From Argyresthia goedartella (Eukaryota > Arthropoda > Insecta > Lepidoptera > Argyresthiidae), in assembly GCA_949825045.1 (NCBI GenBank), contig OX463806.1:44664208-44728207 (forward strand): a stretch of DNA of 64,000 bases, given 5' to 3'. The position numbers were made by a program, and so were the translations under genes. Below are positions 10,857-22,167 of this stretch, in pieces. How positions within the stretch are numbered: position 1 is the stretch's first letter; every line of letters begins with the position of its first letter. Below the pieces are notes generated by a model, which was not told where the DNA came from, made no database searches, and saw only the letters and a program-made list of their open reading frames with translations.

Positions 10857-11383
10857 GAGGACCGGTAATTAACCGAGCGAGCGAAGAGTCCAGTTTCAAA
10901 AAAGCATAAATAAACTAAAAATAACCTAACCTTCCCACAAGTCCCCGCTTTTCAGTCCCCGGTTCACAGCACTGATAACTATGTTCAGCTATTAACAGTA
11001 AAACAATTGATTTATAATATCTGTAACGATATGTGTAACCAATCGTCAGTGAAATTTCAATTTATCAAACTGGTAAAAATGTACACCTGAAAAATATTGC
11101 CACAATTCAACATTTCATCAACATTCAATATCAATACAACATTGGTTGTAATTGTGTTGAATGTAAACACATGTTATGGGTAAAAACTCTCACACAGGAT
11201 GTCCTAATTTTAGTTTGTTCAGTTAGTTTAGCTGAGACGCCTCTGGAATCGGTAAACTATGTTATTGTTATCGTTAAATACCCGTGTCTGGGTTCTGGGC
11301 AGCAGTAAAACCGCCACGGTCACCAGATGACACATTCATCTTGCTATTTGTTTGGCTCTCGGCATGCGCCAAAAAATAGCGTC
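10857..11383. other. No gene or repeat recognised
   Basis: Nothing recognised. The gypsy remnant does not visibly continue on this side of the MITE. Confidence 0.45.
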
Positions 11384-11555
11384 ACACCTTTTCCCATACG
11401 GGGTGGCAGAGGCACAATTGTGCCCACTTTTAGCCAGTTATTCAATACTCCATTTTGCGTGACAGGGGGCTACCCCATCGCCGCAGCTAAGGAGATTGAA
11501 GGTTTTGCTCACGATGTTTTCCATCAATATTAAAACGTCGTATAATGTATTTAAT
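11384..11555 (-). mobile_element. SINE family C, 3' two-thirds
   Basis: On the plus strand it begins CCTTTTCCCATACGGGGTGG and runs to ACGATGTTTTCCATCA and the CGTCGTATAATG segment. The tRNA-like head is absent, so the copy is 5' truncated. Confidence 0.7.
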
Positions 11556-11619
11556 AAATCCATGTCAATATTAGCCACGGCTTTAATCAGGGATGCTTTG
11601 AGAGACTCCAAATTACAAT

Positions 11620-12045
11620 TAAATTAAATTAAAATTCATTTATTTCGGGTTACTGAGACCCATATCGGAAAATCACATTACATTCAATTCAAATCAACAT
11701 AAAATAGAATTAATTATTATTATCATCTTAAAGTTAAAATAATATAGGTACATGTCCAAAAAATTTATCAAAGACAAAACATTGAAAATAAAATTAAAAG
11801 AGTTATGAAGTTACAAAAAAGACAAAACACACGGACGATACTACAAACTTAAAACTTCCTCACAAACGGTACTGCTGGAACATGCCTGTTATAGCAATGC
11901 CGCATGTAGGGACAGTCTAGTCTATTGGCAATCATCTCCAGGATTGCATTGGAGCTCGCCCGGACCCTGCGCACCAGAGAGGCGCTCCGTTTGCGCATGG
12001 TTGTATGGAAGCAGGCGGTGCGCGCCTCCGCGAAATGAAACAATG
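11620..12045 (-). mobile_element. Unidentified coding-like retroelement 3' fragment
   Basis: Minus-strand open frame 12043-11849 (64 codons, motifs HFAEART, SLVRRVR, ANRLDCPYMRHC, then a stop) is followed by an AT-rich 3' part ending at about 11620 in an AATTTAATTT run. The His/Cys-rich end plus an AT-rich tail suggests the end of a non-LTR element ORF, but I cannot name the family. It joins the mariner fragment on its right at about 12045. Confidence 0.35.
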
Positions 12046-12840
12046 AGGTTTAGCGCAAATCAATGGATTCGAGTCTGGACTCGAGGAGGGCCAGTCTTCG
12101 TGTCTGATAAAGTCGATTCGACGGGAGGAGAGCCAATTTTGAGTGCTTTCTGCCTTATGAGCTGGTGCAGAGTCCTGCTGGAATACCCAGTTTCTGAACA
12201 TTTTGAAATTTGTCTGTGAAAGAGGTGCCACGAGGTTTGTTAGGACTGTGTTTTGGTATACGAGTGCACTTGTTTTAACTACTTTTCACAAAAATTCACC
12301 TCAGTTGGACCCGGACAGGAAACCCCAAGCCAAACCTTGAATGGCGAAGCATGGTGACCACGCCGAACACGTGGGACACGTCGGCTTGTTGGTTCAATGT
12401 TATGCACATACACTCTCTCTATCTTTCTGTTTGCCAAAGTTTTCTCGACCAAATATTTTTTTTCGTCCGAAAAAAGGATGTCGCGGTATTTTTTCCCGCG
12501 TATCGCTTTAGCAAGACTCGGGACCCATCGAGCCTGATCTTCAGTCGTGGGTTAAGCAAATGTGCAGTTTTTTTCCGTTAAGCTCTTAGTTGAAGGTCTT
12601 CATTCAATTTCCTTTTTAACTGTAGTTCTACTTAACCTCATCTGGAGAGCCAACAGTTTTTGCTTCCGAAAGGGATTCCTTTGTATTCGCGCCTTCACTG
12701 CTTTGGTCACTGCTGGGGTCCGACCAGTACGAGGACGACCGCTCCTCTGCTTATCTTCTAATCTTGATTCTTTCTTGAATCGTTTGATAGTACTATAAAC
12801 GAACCTCAAATGTTATTTTTAATTTTTTCGGCAGTTTGAA
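12046..12840 (-). pseudogene. Tc1/mariner-type transposase remnant
   Basis: Minus strand. An N-terminal helix-turn-helix region at 12809-12600 has STIKRF, RSGRPRTGRTP and RNPFRKQ. A degenerate catalytic middle part lies at about 12560-12240 (RRGHHAS-like piece in a shifted frame). The C-terminal catalytic part at 12231-12050 has VFQQDSAPAHKA (second Asp) and EDWPSSSPDSNP (third Asp). Family members are usually about 330-350 residues; here stops and frame changes break the gene, and the C-terminus is replaced by the unrelated fragment at 12045. No terminal repeats were recognised. Confidence 0.75.
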
Positions 12841-13460
12841 AATCTCAGTCGGCGCGTGAGCGCAGCGAGGAAATACAATTACCGCGACTCTATCGTCTTT
12901 TCGCGTCCACTTCATCTTTGAAAATAAAGAAAATTACAGAAAATCAATGAATGAAGTCCGTTAAAATATTAGTATTTCAAACGCCCATCACTTTTTTTTG
13001 GTTTGCGTTCTAAATTCGAAGTTTCAAGCATGTGCCAAAACGTATGGCCCGACCCATGTAGTTCTCCATTGGCCGCTTGGAGTATCTGTTGTCTCCTATC
13101 ATGTCAGCAAAACTCATCGCACGCCCACGCACCCCTAATGCTAAGCTGCTCTGTTAGACCTCTAGGTATACATCTGTGAAGAGCCTTTGTTAACATTTGA
13201 ATCCTATACCTCACAAAGTACCTAAGCTAAAGTTCAAATTCTAAGTACCGTTGGTTGCGTAAAATCTCATTGGTAAATGAACAGAGGCCAAACTCTGTAC
13301 TGGAGACTGCATCGCGCTCGCATCGCGACCGCTCCGAAGGGCGCAAAATGCCGCATTTGACAGTCGGTCTCCAAACAAATAAGGTGCCGCCAACGAGCCA
13401 AACACGGCATTTCGCTCCCCTCTCCCTAGTATAGAATTGGGCCCCAGGGGGGTAATGGAT
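12841..13460. other. No gene recognised
   Basis: A minus-strand open stretch covers part of it without a recognisable domain. Confidence 0.4.
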
Positions 13461-13468
13461 CACACTCT

Positions 13469-13561
13469 TATCACACGCAGCACACACGCATATCACGCGC
13501 CTATCACACGTTTCTGCTTAATGGATAGAGCGTGTGATATGCGTGTGTGCTGCGTGTGATA
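13469..13561. repeat. Near-perfect 32-bp inverted repeat
   Basis: Arms 13469-13500 and 13530-13561 are reverse complements with one mismatch, separated by 29 bases. The arms are made of CACACGC-like words. It could fold into a stable cruciform or RNA hairpin. No terminal duplication was seen. Confidence 0.85.
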
Positions 13562-14325
13562 TGCTTGTGAGAGGCTTGTCGGATAGTATCATTACCCCCA
13601 GGGCAGGAAACGAGCCCGCGTCTCCACTGAAACCACTAGTCCACGGAATCACGTCACGTACTCTTGAATTCAGTTTTTTTTCTATATTTATTTACTTTAA
13701 GCAAAACACACACGAACTTTTCACCTTTCAGCTGTCACGTCTGACACTTGACTTTAACGTCCAGAGTTTGTAAATATCAGCCAGTCAGCAATTTGTTGCC
13801 GTAATCTCATAACGATATCTCGTTTGATAGGTTACCTCGGAGGGGTATTGACAATGGGCCTTTTGTTAGAGCCTCTTGCGCCCACTTGTCTTATGAAGGG
13901 CCGTGTCAGCGCGGCGTAGGGCCCTTCACTATTGCATGAGACTGTCCGATTAGGGCTATCTGTCAATAAATAAACTAAACTGGAAATTGAAAGAAAACCC
14001 GAAATTACAGAATACACTTGTAAGTAAAAGTAAGCGACTAAATTAAAAAACACTCTTTTTTTAAATCGTATTACTTATTATTTTCCTAGTTACATTCTGA
14101 TGTAAGATTTCTAGTAATTTACATTGACCAACCAAATGCCGTATTCTCGACTCTGAATCTCATTAAAAATATTCGTCCAGCACAGTACCCGTCTTCAATT
14201 CGAAACACGTTGAAACTTTGTTGTCTATGGCAGAAGATAAAAAGAAAAGAACATAGGAAACGAAGATCTAAATAAAAATGATTTGGCTGTGTGGTCAGAA
14301 GACTTCTGCCTCTCCAGATGGACGG
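13562..14325. other. No gene recognised; possible SINE head relic
   Basis: At about 13600-13650 the minus strand reads GGCTCGTTTCCTGCCC, a weak box B-like motif, so an old tRNA-derived head is possible. Nothing else was recognised. Confidence 0.3.
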
Positions 14326-14757
14326 TAAACCGACCAAGAGCGAACTTCGCTCTTGGTCACATTTTTTCACAATCACAGGTCACAGACACAAATCACATTT
14401 TTTTATTGTGTTGAAATTAAAAACATACCATTTTCGGATTTTTCCCGTTACTTGTGATACAGCACCTTGCTTGTTGCCAAATTTCATAGTTTTATAGGTT
14501 TCAATTCCCTTGCGAGTATCAAGAAAAATCAGCAAATTTGAGGTATAAACGGACTAGCTTTGCATTGGTTTGATTTGGTTTTTTCACAGCTCCAAGGGAC
14601 CAAAAATTTGAGTAATTGAGATTAATTTCATCTTAATACCTCCACGCGTTGTTGAGAAAAAAGGTCTTGACAGACGGATAGACAGACAGACGGGCAACGA
14701 AGAGATCCCATAAGGGTTCTTTCTTCCGTTTAAATTATAATGCCCTAAAAAACTCTT
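14326..14757 (+). repeat. Interspersed repeat family E, copy 1
   Basis: Starts ACCAAGAGCGA and ends AATGCCCTAAAAAA. Shared internal pieces are TTCCCTTGCGAGT, CAGCAAATTTG, TTTTTTCACAGC and ACAGACGGGCAACGAAG. Relatives are at 17097-17505 and 27128-27549 and, inverted and interrupted, at 61895-62545. Layout and ends resemble family D, but the bodies differ. Confidence 0.6.
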
Positions 14758-15465
14758 TGGAAAAAAACGATTTCAATTAAACCCCATCAGATAAATTGTT
14801 GAGCATTTCTCCTGGTACGTCACTTATTACCTACCTAGCAACCGTAATAAATGTCATATCGCAACCTGCAGGATTCCTAGTATTGATCACATCCGGTGGC
14901 CATCTGTGGTCTTCATCATCAGGTCTACTTCACAGAATGATGCTTGCCGAGATCCAATGCACGATAGTAACTCGTGCACCTTTGGTCTCGGGAATCATCA
15001 TTTTAGAAAATGCAAAAAACGCTTTGGGTCTGCCTCTAATATTTGAAGAGTTCCTGCGATTTCTTCAGGATCTCATCATTATCCTGAACTGATTTAAATG
15101 GGACCAATTACAAAAAATACCCTTTCAAACAAAAATCTAATTTTCTGATCGGCCCAGCCGTCTTCGAGAAATCGATGAAAATTGATCAAATTGGGCTAGT
15201 TGCTTGGAGTATTTCTGAGAAATCTGCTTTTACTTAATCATAATACATTTATTTTATGCCGTTATTATTATTTTCCCTGACTAATTAAAATGTTTATTTA
15301 CAAATTTATTTTTGACTTAATCTGCTCTGCGTTTTAAAGTCAAAAAAATATATACATAAAATAAAAATAAAAAATAAGAAAATAGGTTTCAAACCATCAC
15401 ATCGTTAAATGAAAATTATGAAACTTTTTACCCACATCACAACGTCCTACAAGAAGAATATTCCA
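14758..15465. other. No gene recognised
   Basis: A 98-codon frame at 14796-15092 has no recognisable domain. Confidence 0.4.
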
Positions 15466-15572
15466 ATAATAAATAATAAATAATAATTATAATAATAATA
15501 CTTTGGACACTATTTACACACATTGATCTAGCCCCAAACTAGGATTCCCCGTATATTGGGTACTAGATACAG
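15466..15572 (-). mobile_element. SINE family A, 3' tail fragment
   Basis: AAT microsatellite tail followed on the plus strand by TTTACACACATTGATCTAGC and CCAAACTAGGATTCCC. Only the 3' end in minus orientation remains. Confidence 0.7.
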
Positions 15573-15978
15573 GGAAATAAAGGCATATCGCAAATATCAC
15601 TCTGCAGATTGTATCAGAAACTCCACTATATATTATCGTGAGTTCGTAGTAGAGTAGATTTTTTGTAAAAAATCACAGAAATCCCATTGAAACAGCCCTA
15701 AACCCAGCAGTTGAAACGCGTAGCAGCGAAAATTCAGTGCAAGTGATATGAAGGGCACTCGCTGTAGACGGTACATTGATTTCCGGTTGTATTTCGTCAC
15801 GTCCCGTCCGGATAGGGATGTTAACCGAATACAGAACCTGTATTAATTTAACTTGCTGTCATGTCCACGTATCACATATCGAATAGAAAACGAAAATCTA
15901 CAAAATCTAAGATTTTTTGCCAAAAATCGCGGGTTTAAACAGACAGTTGACAGTTTGGCGCGAAACCTGACCCATCAG
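15573..15978. other. No gene or repeat recognised
   Basis: I see no coding exon. Confidence 0.4.
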
Positions 15979-16119
15979 CGTCTAATGACAGGAGTCACCG
16001 GAAGTAAGAGACAGAGCTAGGCTGCAATCAACTCCTCCTTCTTTCGCTTAGAAAAGGAAAGGTAGATTGACGCATAGCTCCGTCCCTTACTTCGTGTGTC
16101 TTCCTGTCACAAGAAGCTG
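15979..16119. repeat. Small imperfect inverted-repeat element
   Basis: Left arm at about 15979-16031 and right arm at about 16068-16119 pair imperfectly (CAGGAGTCACCGGAAGTAAG against CTTACTTCGTGTGTCTTCCTG; AGAGCTAGGCTGCAATC against GATTGACGCATAGCTCC). The layout is of a small non-autonomous fold-back element. Confidence 0.5.
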
Positions 16120-16205
16120 ATGAAACGGAACGTTTTTCACGTTACTTTCAATTCGTTTTTTCATTGAATACCAAAATAAAATAAAAAGGCGCCTTTTATG
16201 TGTTT

Positions 16206-16346
16206 AGGTATCAAAAGGGCGGCTTGTAGAAGTTGCTTAAATCTAGATTTAGCGTCTTAAATCGATGTCAAAATGTGTGATTATTTCAAAGTAAAATCGA
16301 ATAGACGCTAATTCTAGATTTAAGCAGCTTCTGCACGCCGACCTAA
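16206..16346. repeat. Small inverted-repeat element
   Basis: Arms 16206-16257 and 16303-16344 pair over about 40 bases, including GCTTAAATCTAGATTTAGCG against CGCTAATTCTAGATTTAAGC. It is probably a MITE. Confidence 0.6.
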
Positions 16347-17096
16347 GTGTGATAAATATCATTAATTCAGCTTTTCCTATTCCGGATAGTAAAAGATTCT
16401 GGCTAGCAACCTATCCGCATAGTACGCTCGCAGAACACGGTTTCACATAAATAAAGCTGCGTTCACATGCACGAGTATGCCTGTGCCAATAAAAAAATAC
16501 GTCACTCCTTTTACTATGCGACGGGCAGACTGACAGTAGCGCCCTCATTTTGACAGTTGTTTAACATTCTTCTAAGGCTATCTGCTTAATAACTTCTTTT
16601 TTTATATAGCCAATCTGTGTCCCACCCACTGCTGCGCAAAGGCAACAATTTATTCTTTCAAAGGGGGGTCCCATAGTATGTTTATATCTGTACCTATGCA
16701 AATTATTTCCTAGGCTTGATCTGCTTCTCCTGTCCAACCATGGTTTGCTGGAAGAAATATCTTGTTGGAGACAAGCTCGCTTTTGATCGCTTTTATCTTA
16801 TAAGTTTTCTAAATAGGTTGATCGAAGTACATTGAAGGAATTATGAAAAAAATATGAAAAGAGGAAATATCTTCGGTCCATTTATTCCTGAGTGAGTTCT
16901 GAGATCAATATGAATGAGTCTTTCTTCTTTTTCTTTATTTATGGACAATATTTTGAGCTCAGACGCTGTATGCCCGGGAAAAATATACATAATATAATTA
17001 TATTCTTTGCGCCGCAGAATAATGAAATGAGAGATGCCCGCTGGCATGGAGTTAGAGTTAGTTAGCCAATTCCAGAGGCGTCACAAATAAACTTAT
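16347..17096. other. No gene recognised
   Basis: No coding exon or known repeat was seen. Confidence 0.4.
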
Positions 17097-17505
17097 TAAA
17101 AAACAGACCAAGAGCGAGGGGAATCGCGAACGGAGGGTTCCTCACAAATTCCCATTTTGCTGATGGAGCTACAAATATACCGTTTCAGATTGGTTCCCTT
17201 TAACTGTGCTGAAGGACAATCCTTCTTGGCAAATTCCATGATTCTAGGTCAACGGGAAGTACTCTATAGGTTTGGATTACCTTGCAAACTACAATAAATT
17301 CGGCAAAATTGTGACATAAACCGCGGGAAATTTTTGATAACGTTGACCAATAAGTTTCATTTTTTTCAACATCAAGGGACAGAACTTAGTAATTCATATT
17401 AATTCAACTCTACACGTTCCTGGGGAAAAGGATCTTGAAAGACGGAAAACAAAGAGGTATAAGGGTTTCTCTTTTCCTTTTAAGGTACGGAACCCCAAAA
17501 ACGGA
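17097..17505 (+). repeat. Interspersed repeat family E, copy 2
   Basis: Begins CAGACCAAGAGCGAGGGG and ends GGTACGGAACCCCAAAAAC. Shared internal pieces with 14326-14757 and 27128-27549 include TTCATGATTCTAGGTC-like and AAAAGGATCTTG segments. Confidence 0.6.
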
Positions 17506-19020
17506 TTTGCAAATGTCGGATTTCATGCTGTCAGTTTAATTAGTTAGTCGTTAGTTAAGAGTATTTCAACACATTTGCTCGTAAAGTGAATCGTCGTGGC
17601 AACGCGTCTGAGGAGGTGGAGAACAAAACCACACTTTCCACTTTTGTTAATTATAGAGAAAACAGTAATAAGTTAATTAACTAACATATCAGCACATCAG
17701 CACTGCAGTCTATCTGATGGACTAAATTAATACAAGCCTTAAGAATATTAGGAAATATTTTGGAATTCAATTTGTGAATGGGAGGTTTTGTTTAAGACTT
17801 TTGGCGAAGACGAAGCCTAGCTTCTGAAAAATCTAGGCTTCGTCTTTTTAACGTTGCCAGAATAAACATATAAAAATTTGAAAAAATAAGTATATTATCG
17901 TACAAGTGTGTTAAATTGGTTATTATCGCGTAAGCCGTCAGACGAGCGCGGTAAGGTAGCCGAGTAGCTATAATCAACGCTAGTTTCAAACGACGTTTTT
18001 CACCACACTTTCGAGGATCAAATTAGACTTGTATTTATTACAAACACACAAGAAAAACGATAAAAAATATTAATGGAAATTAGCACTCTGGTTTTGTTTT
18101 TTTCCGAACGCCGCACTAAATAAAGGCACTGGTAAAACCGCTGAACAGCCTACTAAAATAATGTTTTAAATATGCAAATTAAAGTTAATTTGTAATGGAA
18201 AAATAAAATTTGATGAAATAACTATAAAAAATGATGATTGATTTATAATCATACGTACTTATTAACCTTAAAAAATATTACTTCAAAAAATATTAATTTA
18301 TTGCAGGCATAAAAATTGTTAGTGAAAAAATATGTTAAGAAAAAGCACTAGTGCGGTAAATTACGGTAAAAAGCTCTAGTGAACCCAAATTCGTTTATAC
18401 AAGGAGTCACTTTATGTGCCACTCTGTTGAAACAGTAGATTGTACAACAAGGGCATAAAACAAGCTCGCCTACGGCTCGGTTGGATACCACAAGTCTTGG
18501 ATGAAATGGGTTTTAAGACCGAGATATATACTCTGCTTTTCACTTCGATCACGAGGAAATATAACAGTGATAATGTAAAAAATACTTAGGTTTTAAAACA
18601 AATTTGCTTAGATTTGGGCGGTAACGTCTGTTCCATAACTACTTTTGTGGTTTCCCATTAGTGTGTTAGGCGTAAGCATTTTTTCATCTTCACTTGACAA
18701 CATATTAATGAACTTTCATAAAACAACAAGTTTTGCCAAGAAAACAACTAAATAAAAGTCAAAAACAAGACAGTCTCTTCCCCGCCACTGTGTTTTTTTT
18801 TTCTGCATGTAATTTTTTTTGCCGAGTCATACCTTGTTTTTTTAATGTTCTTGTTAATAATAGTTGTTTTGAATATGTTTATTAGTTTCTTTTTTTTACT
18901 GTTCAAATAGAATGCAAATAAATTAAAGTAAATGTATTAAAATATCAAGTTTATTTAAAGCAGAGATCTCGTCTGTCAGGCTGAATGGCTCAATTGTCTT
19001 AGTCTAGATGACGACAACAC
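17506..19020. other. No gene; one perfect 14-bp hairpin
   Basis: No exon recognised. Bases 17807-17820 and 17833-17846 are a perfect inverted repeat (AAGACGAAGCCTAG and its complement) around a 12-base loop. Confidence 0.45.
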
Positions 19021-19021
19021 T

Positions 19022-19085
19022 TTATGCACCAGTGCATAAAATGCGATTTTATGCACCAGTGCATAAAATGCGATTTTATGCAGCC
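19022..19085. repeat. Tandem palindromes, 27-bp period
   Basis: TTATGCACCAGTGCATAA, itself a palindrome with a CA centre, occurs at 19022-19039 and 19049-19066. The linking sequence GCATAAAATGCGATTTTATGC is also palindromic, so alternative hairpins are possible in each repeat. Confidence 0.8.
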
Positions 19086-19439
19086 TACATCTAGCATAAA
19101 GAAGGACTTGCCGAGCATGAGTAGTAAGAATAATATATTGTCCGCGTGTTTGTGTGTTTGTGTGTTCTTAACAAGAATCAACATATACTTTTGCTCAGAC
19201 TAAAAAGGTGAAGCTGATAGTAATATACAGGTCAGATAAAAGGAAGACTTTGCTCATCAGAACAGATTTAATGAGATGAAATTAACAATTTAATATTTTA
19301 TTTTACAAAACAAACAAACTTCTTGTCGTAACTTTTCCTGTACCAGGTCGCAGACGCTCAGATGTTATTCAATACTATATTCTGCACAACTTCTGCTCAA
19401 ATGAAATGCCGCCATGTCATACTGTCTCCCAAACTTTGA

Positions 19440-19873
19440 GTGATCAGCTGTGCATCCGGCCCTCCCGGCTTTGAATCTCAGCCATAGATGGAGGCTTCTT
19501 GGGCGGCCGGGCAACCTCCCTCCAGTTGCAAGTGAGGCGCGAGGGCGGGCGGGCGCGTCGGTGCCCCGGCACGGAACCGGAAGCCACGTGACCGTAGGAC
19601 ACGTGCTTCACGTGACACATTTGGGGGTGTCGCACAGCACTGTTGGTCGGTCGGCATCGGCCAGCCTGCGAAGGCCAGCGTTAGTGAATCTTGTACTTGA
19701 GAACATTGAGATTTTTGTCATTCGTTCCACTAAGCCAACGAGACGCCTGTCAACTGTCTGGCATCTTCCGACTCATCATGTCACGAACGCCTTGCTTGAA
19801 GCATGTTTTTTTCACAGCTGTGACAAGAGTGAAACGGAAGATGTCTGATAAGCTAATAACGATTGGTGGACAG
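19440..19873 (+). promoter_or_regulatory. Sh: Candidate promoter or 5' non-coding exon of Shaker
   Basis: This block is strikingly richer in G, C and CpG than its surroundings. It holds two overlapping GGGCGG boxes (19543-19552) and three CACGTG E-boxes at 19585-19590, 19600-19605 and 19609-19614. It ends at CAG|GTATGT (19871-19879), a textbook splice donor, 535 bases upstream of the first common Shaker exon on the same strand. An ATG at 19841 opens 11 codons up to the donor (MSDKLITIGGQ), pleasingly like a short alternative N-terminal exon. However, it ends in phase 0 while the next exon needs phase 2, and the phase-2 frame has a stop at 19857. So coding use is not supported; a promoter plus untranslated exon is the safer reading. 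Confidence 0.4.
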
Positions 19874-20408
19874 GTATGTCCACACTGTGCCTGTTTTATT
19901 TCATTAAAGGCGTGTATTCAATAGCGCGAGTGGAGCAATTAAAGTTGTAGATAAAAGGTCACAGTGTTTACATAGCTTTTGGTAGTCATCTTAACTTCAT
20001 ATCGGTGCCTTGTAATAGCGTCGCACTGAGATTTTGATTACGTGTTATGTGTTGGGAGAGCCGGTCATCTGTTTGTATAACGTAAAGCATTAGCTCTTAT
20101 ATGGAATCCACTGGAACCATAATTGTACAAACTATTGTAGTTTTTTTATAGGTAACATGTAAGAAACAAAAACACTCAACTACTAGTTATATATTATACA
20201 TATAGTTTTCTTCAAAATAGTCTACAACAAACACATTTTGTGTTTTTTTTTATGTTTATTCTTCGTCTATCTGGACAGGCAAAAGTCTTCTGGCCATCTA
20301 GCCACTGCTTATTTATTTCTTCGGTTTTGTTTTGTTCAGTTTTGTACGGGGCTTCAAGAGTGTTTTTTTCTTCAACAGGTGTGTTCTAAAATGCTATTTG
20401 TGTTGCAG
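19874..20408. other. Candidate intron, no other feature
   Basis: Sequence between the putative donor at 19874 and the acceptor TGTTGCAG ending at 20408. At 20268-20304 it contains an inverted relic of the minor repeat also found at 7998-8056 and 14280-14326. Confidence 0.4.
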
Positions 20409-20526
20409 GTCGCTGCCCAAATTGTGCAGTCAGGAAGACGAGGCTGGCCGGCAGGTGCAAGGCGTTGTCCTCACGTTCGAGCCCATCGAGCACGACCACG
20501 ACTTCTGCGAACGAGTGGTCATCAAC
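20409..20526 (+). CDS. Sh: Shaker K+ channel, first common exon (start of T1 domain)
   Basis: Shaker is a voltage-gated potassium channel of the plasma membrane that carries A-type current in neurons and muscle; four subunits assemble through the cytoplasmic T1 domain. The exon starts after TTGCAG with the last base of a split codon, then reads SLPKL at the position where the common part of insect Shaker begins. It ends [17 protein letters not shown], the conserved start of T1. The donor GTGAGT is at 20527. Entry is phase 2 and exit phase 0. There is no Met in this frame, so initiation must come from an upstream exon, and I did not find one that fits. The next exon is 32.4 kb away. Confidence 0.9.
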
Positions 20527-21876
20527 GTGAGTACTGTCCTCTTCATCATCATTAGGCCAGACAGCTGGTTCAAGCTAGGTCTCTTTGGAAAGGGCACCGC
20601 CTCTCGTGCCTTGATGTGGAATCCCGCCACGTCTAATACCCTCAACGTCGAGTCTACAAACTGTCGACTTATGGTATTTTTGTAAATGAGTAGACGTAGA
20701 GGCTACTCGACGTGGCGGGTCTTGACGTCAAGGAACCAAATCAAACTATCCGATGCGACAACGGCACCTCCACCCGCATTTTTTCCACAAGCACTAGTAG
20801 ATACTATTATGAAGTATACCCATAATCATAACGGCATGGCTCCACTGCGGTTACGGCAGGCAGTATGCGCCTGACTGATTCGCCATCATATCTGTTTGAC
20901 AAATCGTTCAGTGAACCTTGTTAGGCTATATTGTCATTGCTCAGTGAGCGGCAAAATGTCATTTGTCAAAATTTAACACTTCGTGGCGTTAGACTGTAGT
21001 AATTTTATCGGCTGCGACAGCTTGCTACTACGCTCGCAAAAGAAGCCACAATACACCGTGCAAAAAGGAAGGTTAAAGAGCTCATACAGGTGATTGGTTT
21101 ATCGATACTTGTATTATGAGGAATTAAAGTAGGGCTCATATCCAGTTAATTTAACCCTATAATAACCTATCCAAAAATTTATGGGTTCCGAGTAATTTAG
21201 TTTTCCAACTTATTTATTTTTCCAATATTAGTCATACATTTATTAATTACGGAAAAACTAAGTTACCTTGGGTAACTCTTCAACTTTCTTTTATTAGCTA
21301 ATATATTAATGATTCGGTAGAATAGCTTAAAGTTAATAATTCACTGTCAATTTTGATACAGTGAGCCCTTCAACTCACGTGATGAGAAAACTTAGCAGGT
21401 TTTAAATTGCTTAAAAACGATTTTATCAAAAAATTGTAGCGTATAAAATCCAACATGGTTAATTGTTACACACAAACTTTGAAACATAACAAGTTATCAA
21501 CAAATGCAAAGTAGTGGAAACTACTTTACGGTTATTGTAATAACTTTGTTTTCTTTAAAGTCAGTGTCAATATTTTTACCATGTTGATGATGATGATAAA
21601 ACAATATTTTTTAACCAATATATGCTCAATTACATATTATTATATATTCGAAAGAATCATAACAAACGACAGTCAAAGAATCAACCAAAATAATTTTGAT
21701 TTTCCCTAATTAGTTTATTTATAACAAATAAATGAAAAAAGTTTCAATCAAAATTACTCAAAATCCGTTATTATCGGATAGGGTATTGTAGGGTTAAATT
21801 TACTGGAAATGACTTTAACCCCTCACAATATATGGCCCTGTACTTAAAAACACATTTAACAAGGAGGCACATCAAA
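20527..21876 (+). other. Start of the 32.4 kb Shaker intron; no gene
   Basis: The intron begins GTGAGTACTG. A partial inverted repeat (CCCGCCACGT near 20623 and ACGTGGCGGG near 20710) lies just inside. The rest is AT-rich with nothing recognised. Confidence 0.5.
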
Positions 21877-21934
21877 GACGACCCGAATGACCGAGTCGTC
21901 GGTCCCGAGTTCGAGTCCCGGTGGGGGCAAATAT
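21877..21934 (+). mobile_element. SINE family A, head fragment (interrupted copy)
   Basis: GACGACCCGAATGACCGAGT, then GTTCGAGTCCCGGTGGGGGC. About 26 bases between box A and box B are deleted. The body resumes at 22606 after inserted sequence. Confidence 0.75.
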
Positions 21935-22021
21935 TATTATATATATATATATAATATATAATATATATAATATATAATATGTAGAGATCTAAATATTATA
22001 TTATTACATATTATTATATAT

Positions 22022-22088
<67 letters not shown>

Positions 22089-22167
22089 TATTATTATATA
22101 TATATAATATATATAATAATATTTATATTCATAATATGTAATAATATAATATTTAGATTTCTACATA
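21935..22167. repeat. AT microsatellite with flanking inverted repeat
   Basis: A long TA/TTA tract. The flanks about 21980-22014 and 22133-22166 are inverted partners (GTAGAGATCTAAATATTATA-like against its complement), so the tract can fold as one long hairpin. Confidence 0.75.

Noticed and set aside
19450..19848. 132-codon frame in the CpG-rich block
   Set aside because: It begins at a CTG, has no recognisable domain and does not connect in frame to Shaker; its openness follows from GC content.
20238..20555. Alternative frame across the first Shaker exon
   Set aside because: It is a shifted reading of the exon; the correct frame gives the conserved SLPKL...CERVVIN sequence.
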